Shown here: one piece after another, positions 33,006 to 43,386 of the stretch
Layout: the number at the start of each line of letters is the position of its first letter
Position numbering within the stretch: position 1 is the first letter of the stretch
Translations under genes and position numbers: made by a program
Notes under the pieces: generated by a model
What the model was told of the DNA's origin: nothing
What the model saw: the letters and a program-made list of their open reading frames with translations, nothing else
Databases searched by the model: none
Origin: Pseudomonas sp. GD04019
GTDB lineage: Bacteria; Pseudomonadota; Gammaproteobacteria; Pseudomonadales; Pseudomonadaceae
NCBI RefSeq assembly: GCF_029837695.1
Contig: NZ_JAOEEA010000009.1
Span: forward strand, 62,001-126,000
Direction of reading: 5' to 3'
Length of the DNA: 64,000 bases

Positions 33006-34055
33006 ATGAAATGGGCCACGAGCCAGAGAGCCGCGCTGATGTTCAAGCGACTGCGCAACGATTTCCAGCTGTCCATCATCACCCTGATGGGCATCATCGG
33101 CGTGCTCGGCATTTCACCCTATGCGGTCTATCGCCTGTTGCACGGCAACCTGCTGGTCGGCATCGCCGATGCGGTGATCGTGCTGTCCACCCTCTCCGCC
33201 GTGGTCTACGCCTGGCGCACCGGTGACACGGAAAAGCCCGGCCTCTACCTGGCCGGAGTGTTTTCCGTGGGCTCCACGCTGATCGCCATCAACCTCGGCG
33301 TCAACGGGCTGTTCTGGATCTACCCACTGATCCTCTTCAACTTCTTCATGGTCTCGCCCGGCAAGGCCATCGCCGCCACCCTGCTGGTGCTCTCCGGCCT
33401 GGTAGGCCACGCGCTGTGGATGCCGGGCAGCGTGTTCGAAAGCCACTACCAGATGATCTCCTTCCTGGTCACCAATGCCATGGCCGGAGTGCTGACCTTC
33501 ATCTTTGCCTATCGCACCCGCACCCAGCGCGAGCAGCTGCAACTGCTGGCCATCCAGGACCCGCTGACCGGCGCGCGCAACCGCCGGGCCATGAACGAGG
33601 AACTGAAGATCGCCGTGTCCAGCAAGCGCCGCCACGGCCGCGGCTATGGCGCACTGGCCATGGACCTGGACCACTTCAAGCAGATCAACGACCTCTACGG
33701 CCACCAGGCCGGCGACCAGGTGCTGATCGACTACGTGAAGCTGATCAAGGCCTGCTCGCGCCAAGGCGACCGCCTGTTCCGCTTCGGCGGCGAGGAATTC
33801 CTCCTGCTGCTCCCGGACACCGATGCGGAAGGCCTGGCATCGGCGGCGGAGAACCTGCTGGTGGCGGTCCGCGACAACCTGCGCGGGCCTGGCGGGCCGG
33901 TCACCATGTCCATCGGCGGCGCCCTGCTGCGCGATGACGAACCCTGGAGCCACTGGCTGCAGCGCGCCGATCAATGCCTGTATCAGGCCAAGAGCAGCGG
34001 CCGCGACCGCACCATCATCGACCGCCCGACGGTCAACCTCACCCCCAGCCACTGA
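33006..34055 (+). CDS. Membrane-bound diguanylate cyclase (GGDEF domain)
   Basis: A 349-residue protein with about five or six membrane helices in the first 170 residues and a C-terminal GGDEF domain. The domain opens with DPLTGARNRRAM, has DLDHFKQINDLYGH and the active-site variant GGEEF, which is catalytically competent in many cyclases. It should make c-di-GMP from GTP. No RxxD inhibitory site was seen before GGEEF (RLFRFGGEEF). ATG 33006 and ATG 33039 are both possible; the second has a better purine stretch. Confidence 0.9.
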   Translation: MKWATSQRAALMFKRLRNDFQLSIITLMGIIGVLGISPYAVYRLLHGNLLVGIADAVIVLSTLSAVVYAWRTGDTEKPGLYLAGVFSVGSTLIAINLGVNGLFWIYPLILFNFFMVSPGKAIAATLLVLSGLVGHALWMPGSVFESHYQMISFLVTNAMAGVLTFIFAYRTRTQREQLQLLAIQDPLTGARNRRAMNEELKIAVSSKRRHGRGYGALAMDLDHFKQINDLYGHQAGDQVLIDYVKLIKACSRQGDRLFRFGGEEFLLLLPDTDAEGLASAAENLLVAVRDNLRGPGGPVTMSIGGALLRDDEPWSHWLQRADQCLYQAKSSGRDRTIIDRPTVNLTPSH

Positions 34056-34133
34056 CTAAAATCTAAGCAGGTCAACGTCGACCTGAGCATCGGCCGGCCG
34101 GGGGACCGCCAAGCAGAAGGTGGGAGGTATGCC

Positions 34134-34691
34134 ATGAACCGGCACTACTACATCAGCGACAACCTGGACGATCTGGAGAATCTGGAAGGCGAGCTGGAGG
34201 CTCGCGGCATCAATACCGAGCAGATCCATGTGCTGAGCGAGCAGGACGCCGCATTGGAACAGCACCCGCACCTGCATGAGGTGCCCTCGATCCTCAAGCA
34301 GGACGTAGTCCACTCCGGCTCCATCGGCAGCCTGATCGGCATGGCGCTGGCGGTGCTGGTCCTGCTGCTGGCCTGGCTGAATGACTGGGCCTCGACCCCG
34401 GCGGGCTGGATTCCGTTCGTGTTTCTTGCCGCCGTGCTGCTCGGCTTCAGCATCTGGGAAGGCAGCCTGTTCGGCATGCAGCAGCCCAACAGCGCATTCC
34501 GCCGCTTCGCCGACCGCCTGCACGAAGGCAAGCACCTGTTCTTCGTCGATGTCAGCCCAGCCCAGGAGCCGATACTCAGCCAGGTGGTGGCGCACCATCC
34601 CGGCCTGGAGCTTGCCGGTACCGGCCCGGCCAGCCCGAACTGGGCGGTGGGCCTGCAGCATCGCTGGCATCAGTTCCGCCGCATGATGTGA
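34134..34691 (+). CDS. Membrane protein with cytoplasmic ends, unknown function
   Basis: A 185-residue protein. The soluble N-terminal domain (YYISDNLDDLENLEGELEARG, then INTEQIHVLSE) looks like a ferredoxin-like fold. Two membrane helices follow (IGMALAVLVLLLAWL and WIPFVFLAAVLLGF), then a second soluble region (LFFVDVSPAQEPILSQVV). GGGAGGT precedes ATG 34134. I recall homologues in other pseudomonads, sometimes carrying a vague redox-enzyme name, but no flavin or NAD motif is visible. Confidence 0.75.
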   Translation: MNRHYYISDNLDDLENLEGELEARGINTEQIHVLSEQDAALEQHPHLHEVPSILKQDVVHSGSIGSLIGMALAVLVLLLAWLNDWASTPAGWIPFVFLAAVLLGFSIWEGSLFGMQQPNSAFRRFADRLHEGKHLFFVDVSPAQEPILSQVVAHHPGLELAGTGPASPNWAVGLQHRWHQFRRMM

Positions 34692-34788
34692 GGCCGGGCA
34701 GGCGGGCCGCTGCGGGCTGCCACCGCCTCTGGGCTAGAATAGGTTGGCGGCCACCCCGGCCGCACATGACCCAAGGCTCCTTGCGCCC

Positions 34789-35550
34789 ATGATGATCCGC
34801 CTGCTTCTGCCGCTGGCCACCGGGCTGCTGTTCGGCAGCCTGGCCAACGCCGCCCCGATCAGGCTGGTGACCGGCGACGAGTATGCCCCCTTCGCCGGGC
34901 AGAACCTGCCCAATGGCGGCATGCTCACCGAATTGGTGCAACAGGTACTGAGCCGGGCGGGTCATCAGACGAGCCTGACCTGGCTGCCCTGGAAGCGCGG
35001 CTACCAGGCGACGCTCAAGGGCCAGTTCGACGCCACCTACCCCTATCTGCCGACGCCGGAGCGCCAGGCGGAATACCTGTTCTCCGCAAAGCTATACGAA
35101 ACCACCCAGCGGCTGTTCAGCAGAGCGGGGCATGCGCTGGAGCCAGATGATTTGCAACAGCTGGAAGGCAAGCGCATGTGCCTGCCGCTGGGCTGGCAGC
35201 CCCCTCCTCGTCTCGCGCCGTTACTGGCGGTCGGCAAACTGCAACGGCACGAGCCGCAGGACCTTACCACCTGCGCACGCCTGATCGACCTCGGCCGCGA
35301 TGACTTCTTCGTGGCCGACAGCCTGCTCGGCGAGCGCGCCATTCATCGTTCCGGGCTGGCCGCCGAACGCTTCAGCGAGTCACAGGGCGTGGTCGGCAGC
35401 AACACCCTGCACTTCCTGGTGCCGCGCAGCCGACCGGGAGCTCAGCAGCTGATCGACGAGTTCGACAAGAGCCTGCGCCTGCTGCAGGAGAATGGCGAAT
35501 ACGCACGGATTTTGCGCGCCCACCGCCAGCATGCGCTGAGCGCAGAGTGA
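34789..35550 (+). CDS. Orphan periplasmic solute-binding protein, family 3-like
   Basis: A 253-residue precursor with a signal peptide (LLLPLATGLLFGSLANAA). The start of the mature protein (IRLVTGDEYAPFAGQNLPNGG) and LPWKRGYQATLKGQFDATYPY are typical of an orphan family-3 group and clearly related to the protein at 50322. No transporter genes are adjacent. It follows the diguanylate cyclase region and ends 3 bp from convergent pdxJ. The ligand is unknown. Start codons 34789 and 34792 are adjacent. Confidence 0.78.
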   Translation: MMIRLLLPLATGLLFGSLANAAPIRLVTGDEYAPFAGQNLPNGGMLTELVQQVLSRAGHQTSLTWLPWKRGYQATLKGQFDATYPYLPTPERQAEYLFSAKLYETTQRLFSRAGHALEPDDLQQLEGKRMCLPLGWQPPPRLAPLLAVGKLQRHEPQDLTTCARLIDLGRDDFFVADSLLGERAIHRSGLAAERFSESQGVVGSNTLHFLVPRSRPGAQQLIDEFDKSLRLLQENGEYARILRAHRQHALSAE

Positions 35551-35553
35551 TCC

Positions 35554-36300
35554 TCAGCCGCGAACGGACGCGGCCAGGATCAGTTGTTTCATCTCGACCA
35601 CCGCCCCCTTGAAGCCGACGAACAAGGCGTGAGCCACGATGGCGTGACCGATGTTCAACTCGTGCACACCGGCAATCGCCGCCACCGGCTCGACGTTGTG
35701 ATAGTGCAGGCCATGGCCGGCATTGACGATCAGCCCATGGGCCAGGCCGCAGGCCACACCATCACGGATGCGCGCCAGCTCCCGAGCGGCCTCTTCCGCA
35801 GTGTGGGCGTCCGCATAACGGCCGGTGTGCAACTCGATGGCTGGCGCACCGATGCGGCGGGCCGCCTCGATCTGCCGCTCCTCGGCATCGATGAACAACG
35901 ACACCTCGCAGCCCAGCTTGGCCAGGCGTTGCACCGCCGCCTTGATGCGCTCCTCCTGACCGGCGACATCCAGGCCACCCTCGGTGGTCAGCTCCTGGCG
36001 GGTTTCCGGCACCAGACAGACGTGCTCGGGACGAATGCTCTCCGCGAAGTCGAGCATGAAGTCGGTGACGCCCATCTCGAAGTTCATGCGCGTTTGCAGC
36101 ACGTCCTTGAGCAGCCGTACATCGCGCTCCTGAATATGCCGACGATCCTCACGCAGGTGCACGGTGATGCCATCGGCGCCAGCCTCTTCGGCATCCAGCG
36201 CCGCCTTGACCGGGTCCGGGTAACGAATGCCGCGGGCCTGGCGCAGGGTGGCGACATGGTCGATGTTGACGCCGAGGAGGATGCGATTGGCTTCAGTCAC
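35554..36300 (-). CDS. pdxJ: Pyridoxine 5'-phosphate synthase
   Basis: A 248-residue TIM-barrel enzyme with the family segments [42 protein letters not shown] and [11 protein letters not shown]. It condenses 1-deoxyxylulose 5-phosphate with 3-amino-2-oxopropyl phosphate to form pyridoxine 5'-phosphate, the last ring-closing step of vitamin B6 synthesis. The start overlaps the recO stop by 8 bp in the rnc-era-recO-pdxJ operon. Confidence 0.97.
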   Translation of the reverse strand: MTEANRILLGVNIDHVATLRQARGIRYPDPVKAALDAEEAGADGITVHLREDRRHIQERDVRLLKDVLQTRMNFEMGVTDFMLDFAESIRPEHVCLVPETRQELTTEGGLDVAGQEERIKAAVQRLAKLGCEVSLFIDAEERQIEAARRIGAPAIELHTGRYADAHTAEEAARELARIRDGVACGLAHGLIVNAGHGLHYHNVEPVAAIAGVHELNIGHAIVAHALFVGFKGAVVEMKQLILAASVRG

Positions 36301-36991
36301 GAGCGGGTTCCTTGAGATTCATGAAGAGTTCGCGGCTGACCAGCGGTCGACCGCCCAGATGGGGAGCAAGGGCCTGGCGCATCAGGCGCTTGGCCGCAGC
36401 CAGGGCGCCAGGCGATGACCAGTCGGCCTCGGCCATGGCCAACAGATCGGCGCCCTGGAACAGACCAGGCTGCAGTTGGGCCACCGCCTCCAGGCCGGCA
36501 TCCGGGCGCAGGCGGTAGAGGCCATCGACGGCAATCGCCTGGCCGGCAATATCGATATCCAGGGCGAAACCATAGCCCAGCTCGTCCAGCAGGCGCCATT
36601 CAAAGGCGCGCAACAGCGGCTCCAGCGGCGGGTTGGCGGCCAGGGCGTGGAGCGTCAGGGCGTAATGTTCGAACAGAGCGGGATGCGGGTCTTCAGCGGG
36701 CAGCAGGCGCAGGAGAAGCTCGTTGAGGTACATGCCGCTGTACAGCGTCTGCCCTTGCAGCCAGTGCGCGATGCCGCTGGCTTCGAGGCGGCCGACATTC
36801 TTCAACTCACCCCGCCCGCGCAACTCCAGCTCCAGCGGCGCGAACGGCCGCGCCAGGCTGCCGGCCTTGCCACGGGCGCCACGCAGCACCGCGCGCAACC
36901 GCCCTTGGGGGGTGAGGAAATCGACCAGTGCGCTGGTTTCCTTGTAGGGCCGGCTATGCAGGACGAAGGCCGGAAGCGCGCTGGCGAGCAT
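36293..36991 (-). CDS. recO: DNA repair protein RecO
   Basis: A 232-residue protein with an N-terminal OB fold ([20 protein letters not shown], then [12 protein letters not shown]) and a helical C-terminal part with [16 protein letters not shown] sequence ([16 protein letters not shown]). It helps RecF/RecR load RecA on SSB-coated DNA and anneals strands. The zinc-finger cysteines of some RecO proteins are absent, as is common in gammaproteobacteria. It lies between era (3 bp gap) and pdxJ (8 bp overlap). Confidence 0.95.
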   Translation of the reverse strand: MLASALPAFVLHSRPYKETSALVDFLTPQGRLRAVLRGARGKAGSLARPFAPLELELRGRGELKNVGRLEASGIAHWLQGQTLYSGMYLNELLLRLLPAEDPHPALFEHYALTLHALAANPPLEPLLRAFEWRLLDELGYGFALDIDIAGQAIAVDGLYRLRPDAGLEAVAQLQPGLFQGADLLAMAEADWSSPGALAAAKRLMRQALAPHLGGRPLVSRELFMNLKEPARD

Positions 36992-36994
36992 GGA

Positions 36995-37897
36995 TCAGAA
37001 GTCGGTGTAGCCCAGGGAGCGCAGCGCGCGCTCGTCGTCGGACCAACCGCCCTTCACCTTGACCCAGAGATTGAGCATGACCTTGGAGTCGAACAGCACC
37101 TCCATGTCCTTGCGCGCGTCCTGGCCGATGCGTTTGATGCGCTCGCCCTTGTCGCCGATGATGATCTTCTTCTGCCCGTCACGCTCCACCAGGATCAGGC
37201 CGTGGATGTGCAGCACGCGGCCTTCCTGCTTGAACTCCTCGATCTCCACGGTGATCTGGTACGGCAACTCGGCACCGAGCTGGCGCATGATCTTCTCGCG
37301 AATCAGCTCGGCAGCGAGGAAGCGGCTGGAACGGTCGGTGATCTGGTCTTCCGGGAAGAAGTGCTCGGACTCCGGCAGGTTCTCCGCCACCAGGCGCTCC
37401 AGGGTGTCGAGGTTCTGTCCGTGCAGAGCGGAAATCGGCACTACCTCGGCCTGCGGCAGCTGGGTGGCCAGCCACTCCAGATGCGGCAGCAGTTCGCTCT
37501 TGTCGTCCAGCCGGTCGGCCTTATTCACTGCCAGCAGGATCGGGCATTTCACGTACTGGACCTTTTCCAGCACCATCTGGTCCTCGTCGGTCCAGCGGGT
37601 ACGGTCGACCACGAACACCACCACATCGACGTCCTTGAGGGCCGTGGATGCGCTGCGGTTCATATAGCGGTTGAGCGCCTTGTCGTTGTGCTTGTGCAGA
37701 CCCGGGGTGTCGACGTACACGGCCTGCACGTCGCCCTCGGTCTTGATGCCGAGCATGTTGTGGCGGGTGGTCTGCGGCTTGCGCGAGGTGATCGCCAGCT
37801 TCTGCCCGAGGATATGGTTGAGCAACGTCGATTTGCCCACATTGGGCCGGCCAACGATGGCGACATAGCCACAACGGGTCACGGGTGCATCAGTCAT
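36995..37897 (-). CDS. era: GTPase Era, 16S rRNA processing and 30S assembly
   Basis: A 300-residue two-domain GTPase: G1 GRPNVGKS (16-23), G3 DTPGLHKH, G4 NKAD, then a C-terminal KH domain with [13 protein letters not shown]. Era binds the 3' end of 16S rRNA and licenses 30S subunit maturation. ATG 37897 is used, since the longer frame upstream is a shadow in rnc; it overlaps the rnc end by 8 bp, as is common for rnc-era. Confidence 0.97.
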   Translation of the reverse strand: MTDAPVTRCGYVAIVGRPNVGKSTLLNHILGQKLAITSRKPQTTRHNMLGIKTEGDVQAVYVDTPGLHKHNDKALNRYMNRSASTALKDVDVVVFVVDRTRWTDEDQMVLEKVQYVKCPILLAVNKADRLDDKSELLPHLEWLATQLPQAEVVPISALHGQNLDTLERLVAENLPESEHFFPEDQITDRSSRFLAAELIREKIMRQLGAELPYQITVEIEEFKQEGRVLHIHGLILVERDGQKKIIIGDKGERIKRIGQDARKDMEVLFDSKVMLNLWVKVKGGWSDDERALRSLGYTDF

Positions 37898-38579
37898 GGC
37901 TATTCTCCACGCCCAGCGCCACCAGCGCGGCGGCGGCGGCGACCTGCTCGGCGATGCGCCGACTGGCGCCATGCCCCTGGGTCTTGTCGGTCAGCAGAGC
38001 TACTTCGCACTGCACGAAAAAGGTACGGCAATGGGGCTCGCCCTGGATATCCACCACTTCGTAGCGCGGCAGTTCAGCGGCGCGCGACTGGAGGAACTCC
38101 TGCAGGCGGGTCTTGGGATCCTTGTTGGTATCCACCAGGGTCAGACTGTCCAGCTCGTTGGTCAGCCAGGCCAGCACTCGCTCACGAGCCACATCCATAC
38201 CGGCGTCCAGATAGATTGCACCGATCAACGCCTCGAGGGCGTCGGCCAGGATCGACTCGCGACGGAAGCCGCCACTCTTCAGCTCACCGGAGCCCAGACG
38301 CAAGTACTCCCCCAACTCGAAGCCACGGGCCAATATGGCCAGGGTCTCACCTTTCACCAACCGCGCGCGGAGACGCGACAACTGGCCTTCGCGTGCCTGG
38401 GGAAAGCGCTCGAACAAGGCCTCTCCGGCGACGAAGTTGAGGATCGCATCACCAAGGAACTCCAGCCGCTCGTTGTTGCGCCCGGCGAAACTGCGGTGAG
38501 TCAGCGCCAGGAGCATCAGCTCCTGGTTCTGGAAGGTATGGCCGAGCTGACGCTCAAGGCGACGAAGGGTATAGCTCAC
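37890..38579 (-). CDS. rnc: Ribonuclease III
   Basis: A 229-residue dsRNA endonuclease with the signature [11 protein letters not shown] (about residues 38-48), a second acidic cluster [14 protein letters not shown], and a C-terminal dsRNA-binding domain ([13 protein letters not shown], then [19 protein letters not shown]). It processes rRNA precursors and many mRNAs. It overlaps the upstream DUF4845 gene by 4 bp. Confidence 0.97.
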   Translation of the reverse strand: MSYTLRRLERQLGHTFQNQELMLLALTHRSFAGRNNERLEFLGDAILNFVAGEALFERFPQAREGQLSRLRARLVKGETLAILARGFELGEYLRLGSGELKSGGFRRESILADALEALIGAIYLDAGMDVARERVLAWLTNELDSLTLVDTNKDPKTRLQEFLQSRAAELPRYEVVDIQGEPHCRTFFVQCEVALLTDKTQGHGASRRIAEQVAAAAALVALGVENSHD

Positions 38580-38950
38580 TGGACGCGAATTCGGAATTCT
38601 TTATCGAAGTTAGCAACGAGATCGAGGTTTTCTATCAGCGGTTCGCGTTTCTCATATTTGAGGTGGACAGTGAATTCGTTACCCTCAAGAGAAACCTTCA
38701 TAATCTCCTTAGGATTCATGTCAATATTATTCAAGTCCATGACGCTACCCACATAGCCATAGAAGGATTCTACCCCTTGAATTTCACCAGAGGAGCGCTG
38801 ATTAGCCTCCTCAATAGACTTCTTCAAAGTTGCATAGTCCATATAGTGCGGAAACATTTTAAAACCCGTACTGGCAAAAAAAGCCACCAGAGCAAGAACT
38901 ACCATCCAGCCCAGCATGGACATGCCCTTCTGCGAACGCGAAAACTTCAT
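38576..38950 (-). CDS. DUF4845 family membrane-anchored protein
   Basis: A 124-residue protein with a pilin-like N-terminal helix ([21 protein letters not shown]) and a soluble alpha/beta domain. It occupies the conserved slot between lepB and rnc in pseudomonads. Codon use is AT-richer than in the neighbours. Function is unknown; the position suggests a link to protein export or RNA processing only by association. The stop overlaps rnc by 4 bp. Confidence 0.85.
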   Translation of the reverse strand: MKFSRSQKGMSMLGWMVVLALVAFFASTGFKMFPHYMDYATLKKSIEEANQRSSGEIQGVESFYGYVGSVMDLNNIDMNPKEIMKVSLEGNEFTVHLKYEKREPLIENLDLVANFDKEFRIRVQ

Positions 38951-39039
38951 GATCGACCCCAGTTGAGTGTTGTTTTAAGGCGATGACTATATATAAGCAG
39001 GCGCCGCTCGATTGAACAGCGCCCCGCAATTTCCAAGCA

Positions 39040-39891
39040 TCAGTGGATCAAGCCGACTCGGGAGAAGTTCGGCAGGCTACGCAGCTTGGGGTCGGGCCAG
39101 CTCAACCACACGGCGAAAGCCTTGCCGACGATATTGCGATCGGGAACCATGCCCCACAGCTCCTTAGGAATGGCACCATCATTCCAGTAGCGACTGTCGT
39201 TGGAGTCGTCGCGATTGTCACCCATCATGAAGTAATGCCCTTGCGGCACCACCCACTCGTCACCGGGGCGCACATTGCGATGCAGCTGCTTGCGAATCAG
39301 GTGCTCAGTCTCGCCCAGCTTCTCGCGATAGACCAAAGTACGCCCCAGGGAGCGCGGCTCTTTACCCAGCAATGTCTCGACAATCGACTGGCCATTGACC
39401 AGCAGGCGCTTGTCCTGGGTATAGGCAATGCGATCCCCCGGCAACCCTACAACACGCTTGATGTAGTTGATGCTGGGGTTGCTGGGATAGCGAAACACCA
39501 TCACGTCGCCACGCTGAGGATCACCCACCTCGACAACCTTGGTATCGACCACGGGCAGGCGAATGCCATAGGCAAACTTGTTGACCAGGATGAAATCACC
39601 CACTTCCAGGGTAGGCTTCATCGAGCCCGACGGAATCTGGAACGGCTCCAGCAGGAACGAGCGCAATACCAGAACAATGGCCAAGACTGGGAAGAACGAC
39701 TTACCGTACTCGACTAGCAGCGGCTCCTTATTCAGACGCTGCAGGATCTGCTCATCCGGCTCGCTGACCTGGCCTTCATAGGTAGCGATGGCCATCCGCC
39801 GGCGCGGTGCCAACAACAGCAGGTCGAGCAATGCCAAAGCGCCGCAAACCGCAACGGCAATCACCAGAATCAGCGGGAAATTGAACGACAT
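39040..39891 (-). CDS. lepB: Signal peptidase I
   Basis: A 283-residue membrane serine peptidase. Two N-terminal helices are followed by box B IPSGSMKPTLEVGDF with catalytic Ser90 and box D YIKRVVGLPGDRI with general base Lys145. Box E MMGDNRDDSNDSR is also complete. It removes signal peptides from exported proteins on the periplasmic side. ATG 39891 is four bases after the lepA stop, so the two are cotranscribed; the frame upstream of it is not used. Confidence 0.97.
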   Translation of the reverse strand: MSFNFPLILVIAVAVCGALALLDLLLLAPRRRMAIATYEGQVSEPDEQILQRLNKEPLLVEYGKSFFPVLAIVLVLRSFLLEPFQIPSGSMKPTLEVGDFILVNKFAYGIRLPVVDTKVVEVGDPQRGDVMVFRYPSNPSINYIKRVVGLPGDRIAYTQDKRLLVNGQSIVETLLGKEPRSLGRTLVYREKLGETEHLIRKQLHRNVRPGDEWVVPQGHYFMMGDNRDDSNDSRYWNDGAIPKELWGMVPDRNIVGKAFAVWLSWPDPKLRSLPNFSRVGLIH

Positions 39892-39895
39892 AGGA

Positions 39896-41695
39896 TCAGC
39901 TATCCACCTTGAGTACGGCGAGGAAGGCTTCCTGCGGGATTTCCACACTGCCTACCTGTTTCATCCGCTTCTTACCGGCCTTCTGCTTCTCCAGCAGCTT
40001 CTTCTTACGGCTGACGTCACCGCCGTAGCATTTGGCCAATACGTTCTTGCGCAGCGCCTTGACCGTGGTCCGGGCGATGATCTGACCACCGATGGCCGCC
40101 TGAATCGCCACGTCGAACATCTGCCGCGGGATCAGCTCTTTCATCTTCTCGGTCAGCACCCGGCCCTTCTGGTGGGCACGGTCACGGTGCACGATCAGCG
40201 CCAGGGCATCGACCTTCTCGCCGTTGATCATCACGTCCAGGCGCACCAGGTTGGCCGACTGGAAGCGGTCGAAGCTGTAATCCAGCGAGGCGTAGCCGCG
40301 GCTCACCGATTTCAAACGATCGAAGAAGTCGAGCACCACCTCGTTCATCGGCAGGTCGTAGGACACCTGGACCTGGCTGCTGAGGAACTGCAGGTCGCGC
40401 TGTACACCGCGCTTCTCGATGCACAGGGTGATCACGTTGCCCAGGTGCTCCTGCGGCACCAAGATATTGGCGCGCACGATCGGCTCGCGCATATCGAGGA
40501 TGCCGGCTGGATCGGGCAGCTTGGACGGGTTGTCGACGGACAGCGTCTCGCCGTTCTTCATCTCAACTTCGAAGATTACCGTCGGCGCGGTGGTGATCAG
40601 ATCCAGGTCGTACTCGCGCTCCAGACGCTCCTGGATGATCTCCATGTGCAGCATGCCGAGAAAGCCGATACGGAAGCCGAAGCCCAGGGCGTCGGAGCTC
40701 TCCGGCTCGTACTGCAGCGCGGCGTCGTTCAGGGTCAGCTTCTGCAGGGCCTCGCGGAAGTCCTCGAAATCATCGGAACTGACCGGGAACAGGCCGGCGT
40801 AGACCTGCGGCTTGATGCGCTTGAAGCCCGGCAGCACGTCGACGTCCGGCGTATTGGACAAGGTCAGGGTGTCACCCACCGGAGCACCGTGAATGTCCTT
40901 AATACCGGCGATCACGAAGCCCACTTCGCCAGCCTTGAGGTCGGCGGTCTCGGTGTGCTTCGGGGTGAACAAGCCGACGCTGTCGATCTGGTGGGTTTTG
41001 CCGGTGGACTTGACCAGGATCTTGTCGCCCTTCTTCATCCGGCCATGCTTGACCCGCACCAGGGAGACGATACCCAGGTAGTTGTCGAACCAGGAGTCGA
41101 TGATCAGCGCCTGCAGCGGTGCCTCGATGTCACCTTCCGGCGGAGGAATCACCTGGACCAGGCGCTCCAGCACATCGATCACGCCCATGCCGCTCTTGGC
41201 ACTGCAGGGCACGGCGTCGGTGGCGTCGATGCCGATGATATGCTCGATCTCGTCCTTGACCCGCTCTGGCTCGGCCTGGGGCAGGTCCATCTTGTTCAGC
41301 ACCGGCATGACTTCGAGCCCTTGCTCGATGGCGGTGTAGCAGTTGGCCACGGACTGGGCCTCGACGCCTTGGCCGGCGTCGACCACCAGGATCGCGCCTT
41401 CACAGGCGGCCAGGGAGCGGCTCACCTCGTAGGTGAAGTCGACGTGGCCGGGGGTATCGATGAAGTTCAGCTGGTAGGTCTTACCGTCCTGCGCGGGGTA
41501 GTGCAGGGTGACGCTGTGAGCCTTGATGGTGATGCCACGCTCGCGCTCCAGGTCCATGGAGTCGAGGACCTGGGCCTCCATCTCGCGATCGGACAGGCCG
41601 CCACAGATCTGGATGAAGCGGTCGGCCAGGGTCGACTTGCCATGATCGATGTGGGCGATGATGGAGAAATTGCGGATATGACTCAGGTCACTCAC
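39896..41695 (-). CDS. lepA: Elongation factor 4, ribosome back-translocase
   Basis: A 599-residue translational GTPase: G1 [10 protein letters not shown] (14-23), G3 DTPGHVDF, G4 NKMDLP, followed by EF-G-like domains and the LepA-specific C-terminal domain with [18 protein letters not shown]. The length matches E. coli LepA (599). It binds stalled or early initiation ribosomes and aids 30S assembly. It heads the lepA-lepB transcription unit. Confidence 0.97.
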   Translation of the reverse strand: MSDLSHIRNFSIIAHIDHGKSTLADRFIQICGGLSDREMEAQVLDSMDLERERGITIKAHSVTLHYPAQDGKTYQLNFIDTPGHVDFTYEVSRSLAACEGAILVVDAGQGVEAQSVANCYTAIEQGLEVMPVLNKMDLPQAEPERVKDEIEHIIGIDATDAVPCSAKSGMGVIDVLERLVQVIPPPEGDIEAPLQALIIDSWFDNYLGIVSLVRVKHGRMKKGDKILVKSTGKTHQIDSVGLFTPKHTETADLKAGEVGFVIAGIKDIHGAPVGDTLTLSNTPDVDVLPGFKRIKPQVYAGLFPVSSDDFEDFREALQKLTLNDAALQYEPESSDALGFGFRIGFLGMLHMEIIQERLEREYDLDLITTAPTVIFEVEMKNGETLSVDNPSKLPDPAGILDMREPIVRANILVPQEHLGNVITLCIEKRGVQRDLQFLSSQVQVSYDLPMNEVVLDFFDRLKSVSRGYASLDYSFDRFQSANLVRLDVMINGEKVDALALIVHRDRAHQKGRVLTEKMKELIPRQMFDVAIQAAIGGQIIARTTVKALRKNVLAKCYGGDVSRKKKLLEKQKAGKKRMKQVGSVEIPQEAFLAVLKVDS

Positions 41696-41804
41696 GGATC
41701 AACACTCGAATAAAGCCGCAGGCAGGCTGCCCGCCGAAAAATAGCCGGGGATTCTACCCGATTGGCGACCGACCCGTCACGCGCGCCACACCGACGCCAG
41801 CTAC

Positions 41805-41833
41805 AAAAAAGGGCGGCAAATGCCGCCCTTTTT
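41805..41833. terminator. Bidirectional rho-independent terminator between mucD and lepA
   Basis: A perfect stem AAAAAGGGCGGCA / TGCCGCCCTTTTT with a 2-base core loop, having A-runs and T-runs on opposite sides so it can work in both directions. It lies 15 bp after the mucD stop. Confidence 0.92.
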
Positions 41834-41847
41834 GCGCCCAACCAGGC

Positions 41848-43287
41848 CTATTCGGCCAGTTTGAAGGTGATGAAGCTGGCCCGCCCCTGGCGCAGCACGC
41901 GCATGGACACCGAACGGTTGACCGGCAGCTCCTTGGCCACCTGGGCAAAAGTCTTGGCCGAATCGATGGGCTGGTTGTTCAAGTGAGTGATGACATCGCC
42001 GGGGCGCAAGCCTATCAGCGCCGCCGGGCCGCTCTGCACCTCCTTGATGACCACTCCACCGCGCAGATCGAAAGCCTTCTTCTGCTCGGCGCTCAGCTCG
42101 GCCAGCGATACACCGAGGCGATTGCTGCTGCGCTCGACACCCGCCTCGCCAGCCACTGGCATCCCCTCGCCGTCCTCCGGCAGGGCGCCGATGCTCAGCG
42201 CAATGCGCTTACGCTCTCCCTCGCGCACCACCTCCAGATTGGCCTGACTGCCGGGCTTGAGTGCTCCGACCAGATGCGGCAGATCGGCCGACATGATGAT
42301 TGGCTGGCCATTCAGACTGAGGATCACGTCTCCCACCTGCAGGCCACCCTTGGCAGCGGGTCCCTCTTCCAACACCTGAGCTACCAGCGCACCGGCCGGC
42401 TTGTCCAGACCGAAGGATTCGGCCAGGTCCTTGTTCACTTCCTGGATCACCACGCCCAGCCAGCCGCGACTGACCTTGCCCTCGGACTTCAGCTGGTTGG
42501 CAACATCCATCGCCACATCGATGGGAATGGCGAAGGAAAGCCCCATGAAGCCACCGGAGCGGGTGAATATCTGCGAGTTGATACCGACCACTTCGCCATC
42601 CAAGTTGAACAACGGGCCGCCGGAGTTACCCGGGTTGATCGCCACGTCGGTCTGAATGAACGGCACGTAGCTCTCGTTTGGCAGGCTGCGCCCCTTGGCC
42701 GAGACGATGCCGGCGGTCACCGAATGATCGAAACCGAAAGGCGAGCCGATGGCCAGCACCCACTCACCCACCTTCAGCGCCTGGGACTTGCCCAGCTTGA
42801 CGGTCGGCAAGCCCTTTCCCTCGACCTTGAGCAGAGCCACATCGGTGCGCGGATCGGCGCCGATCAACTTGGCCTCCAGTTCGCTGCGGTCGGACAGGCG
42901 CACGATGATCTCATCGGCATCCGCCACCACATGGTTATTGGTCAGCACATAGCCATCGTCGGAGATGATGAAACCCGAACCCAGCGACTGGGCCTCGCGC
43001 TGGCGACCGCCTCCCGGCCCACGCGGCATCTGCGGAATGTTGCGCTCGAAGAACTCGCGAAACATCGGCGGCAACCCTTCCAGATCCGGCACTTGCCCCT
43101 GAGCCGCCACCTCGCGCTGCGGCAGGTTTTGTCGGGTGCTGATATTCACCACGGCCGGCGAGGCCTCCTCCACCAACTCGGTGAATTCGGGTAACTCGGC
43201 ACGCGCCAGAGACATCTGCCCCAGCAACAGCAAGGCACACAGGCCGGACAGCGAGGATTTCAGGCTAAGCATCGACTTCAGCTCCAT
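41848..43287 (-). CDS. mucD: Periplasmic serine protease MucD (DegP/HtrA family)
   Basis: A 479-residue precursor with a signal peptide (GLCALLLLGQMSLARAE), a trypsin-like domain with triad His in LTNNHVV, Asp in PRTDVALLK and Ser in NPGNSGGP, and two PDZ domains. It degrades misfolded envelope proteins and dampens AlgU signalling and alginate production. In P. aeruginosa it is the last gene of algU-mucABCD. Here it follows mucB after 99 bp, with mucC missing. Starts 43287 and 43272 are both possible. Confidence 0.96.
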   Translation of the reverse strand: MELKSMLSLKSSLSGLCALLLLGQMSLARAELPEFTELVEEASPAVVNISTRQNLPQREVAAQGQVPDLEGLPPMFREFFERNIPQMPRGPGGGRQREAQSLGSGFIISDDGYVLTNNHVVADADEIIVRLSDRSELEAKLIGADPRTDVALLKVEGKGLPTVKLGKSQALKVGEWVLAIGSPFGFDHSVTAGIVSAKGRSLPNESYVPFIQTDVAINPGNSGGPLFNLDGEVVGINSQIFTRSGGFMGLSFAIPIDVAMDVANQLKSEGKVSRGWLGVVIQEVNKDLAESFGLDKPAGALVAQVLEEGPAAKGGLQVGDVILSLNGQPIIMSADLPHLVGALKPGSQANLEVVREGERKRIALSIGALPEDGEGMPVAGEAGVERSSNRLGVSLAELSAEQKKAFDLRGGVVIKEVQSGPAALIGLRPGDVITHLNNQPIDSAKTFAQVAKELPVNRSVSMRVLRQGRASFITFKLAE

Positions 43288-43386
43288 CCACTTAGAAGAC
43301 AGGGATTTTTTACAATCAGTACAGCAGATGCGACAAGGCCGACTCGGAGCGAAAATCCACTCCGAATCGGCCCATGCCGCAGCGAA

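Noticed and set aside
39788..41713. Long open frame opposite lepA, with similar ones at 17302-19209, 28040-29878, 45668-47422 and 60800-63010
   Set aside because: All mirror well-supported genes and are explained by GC-rich codon bias, which suppresses stop codons on the opposite strand.
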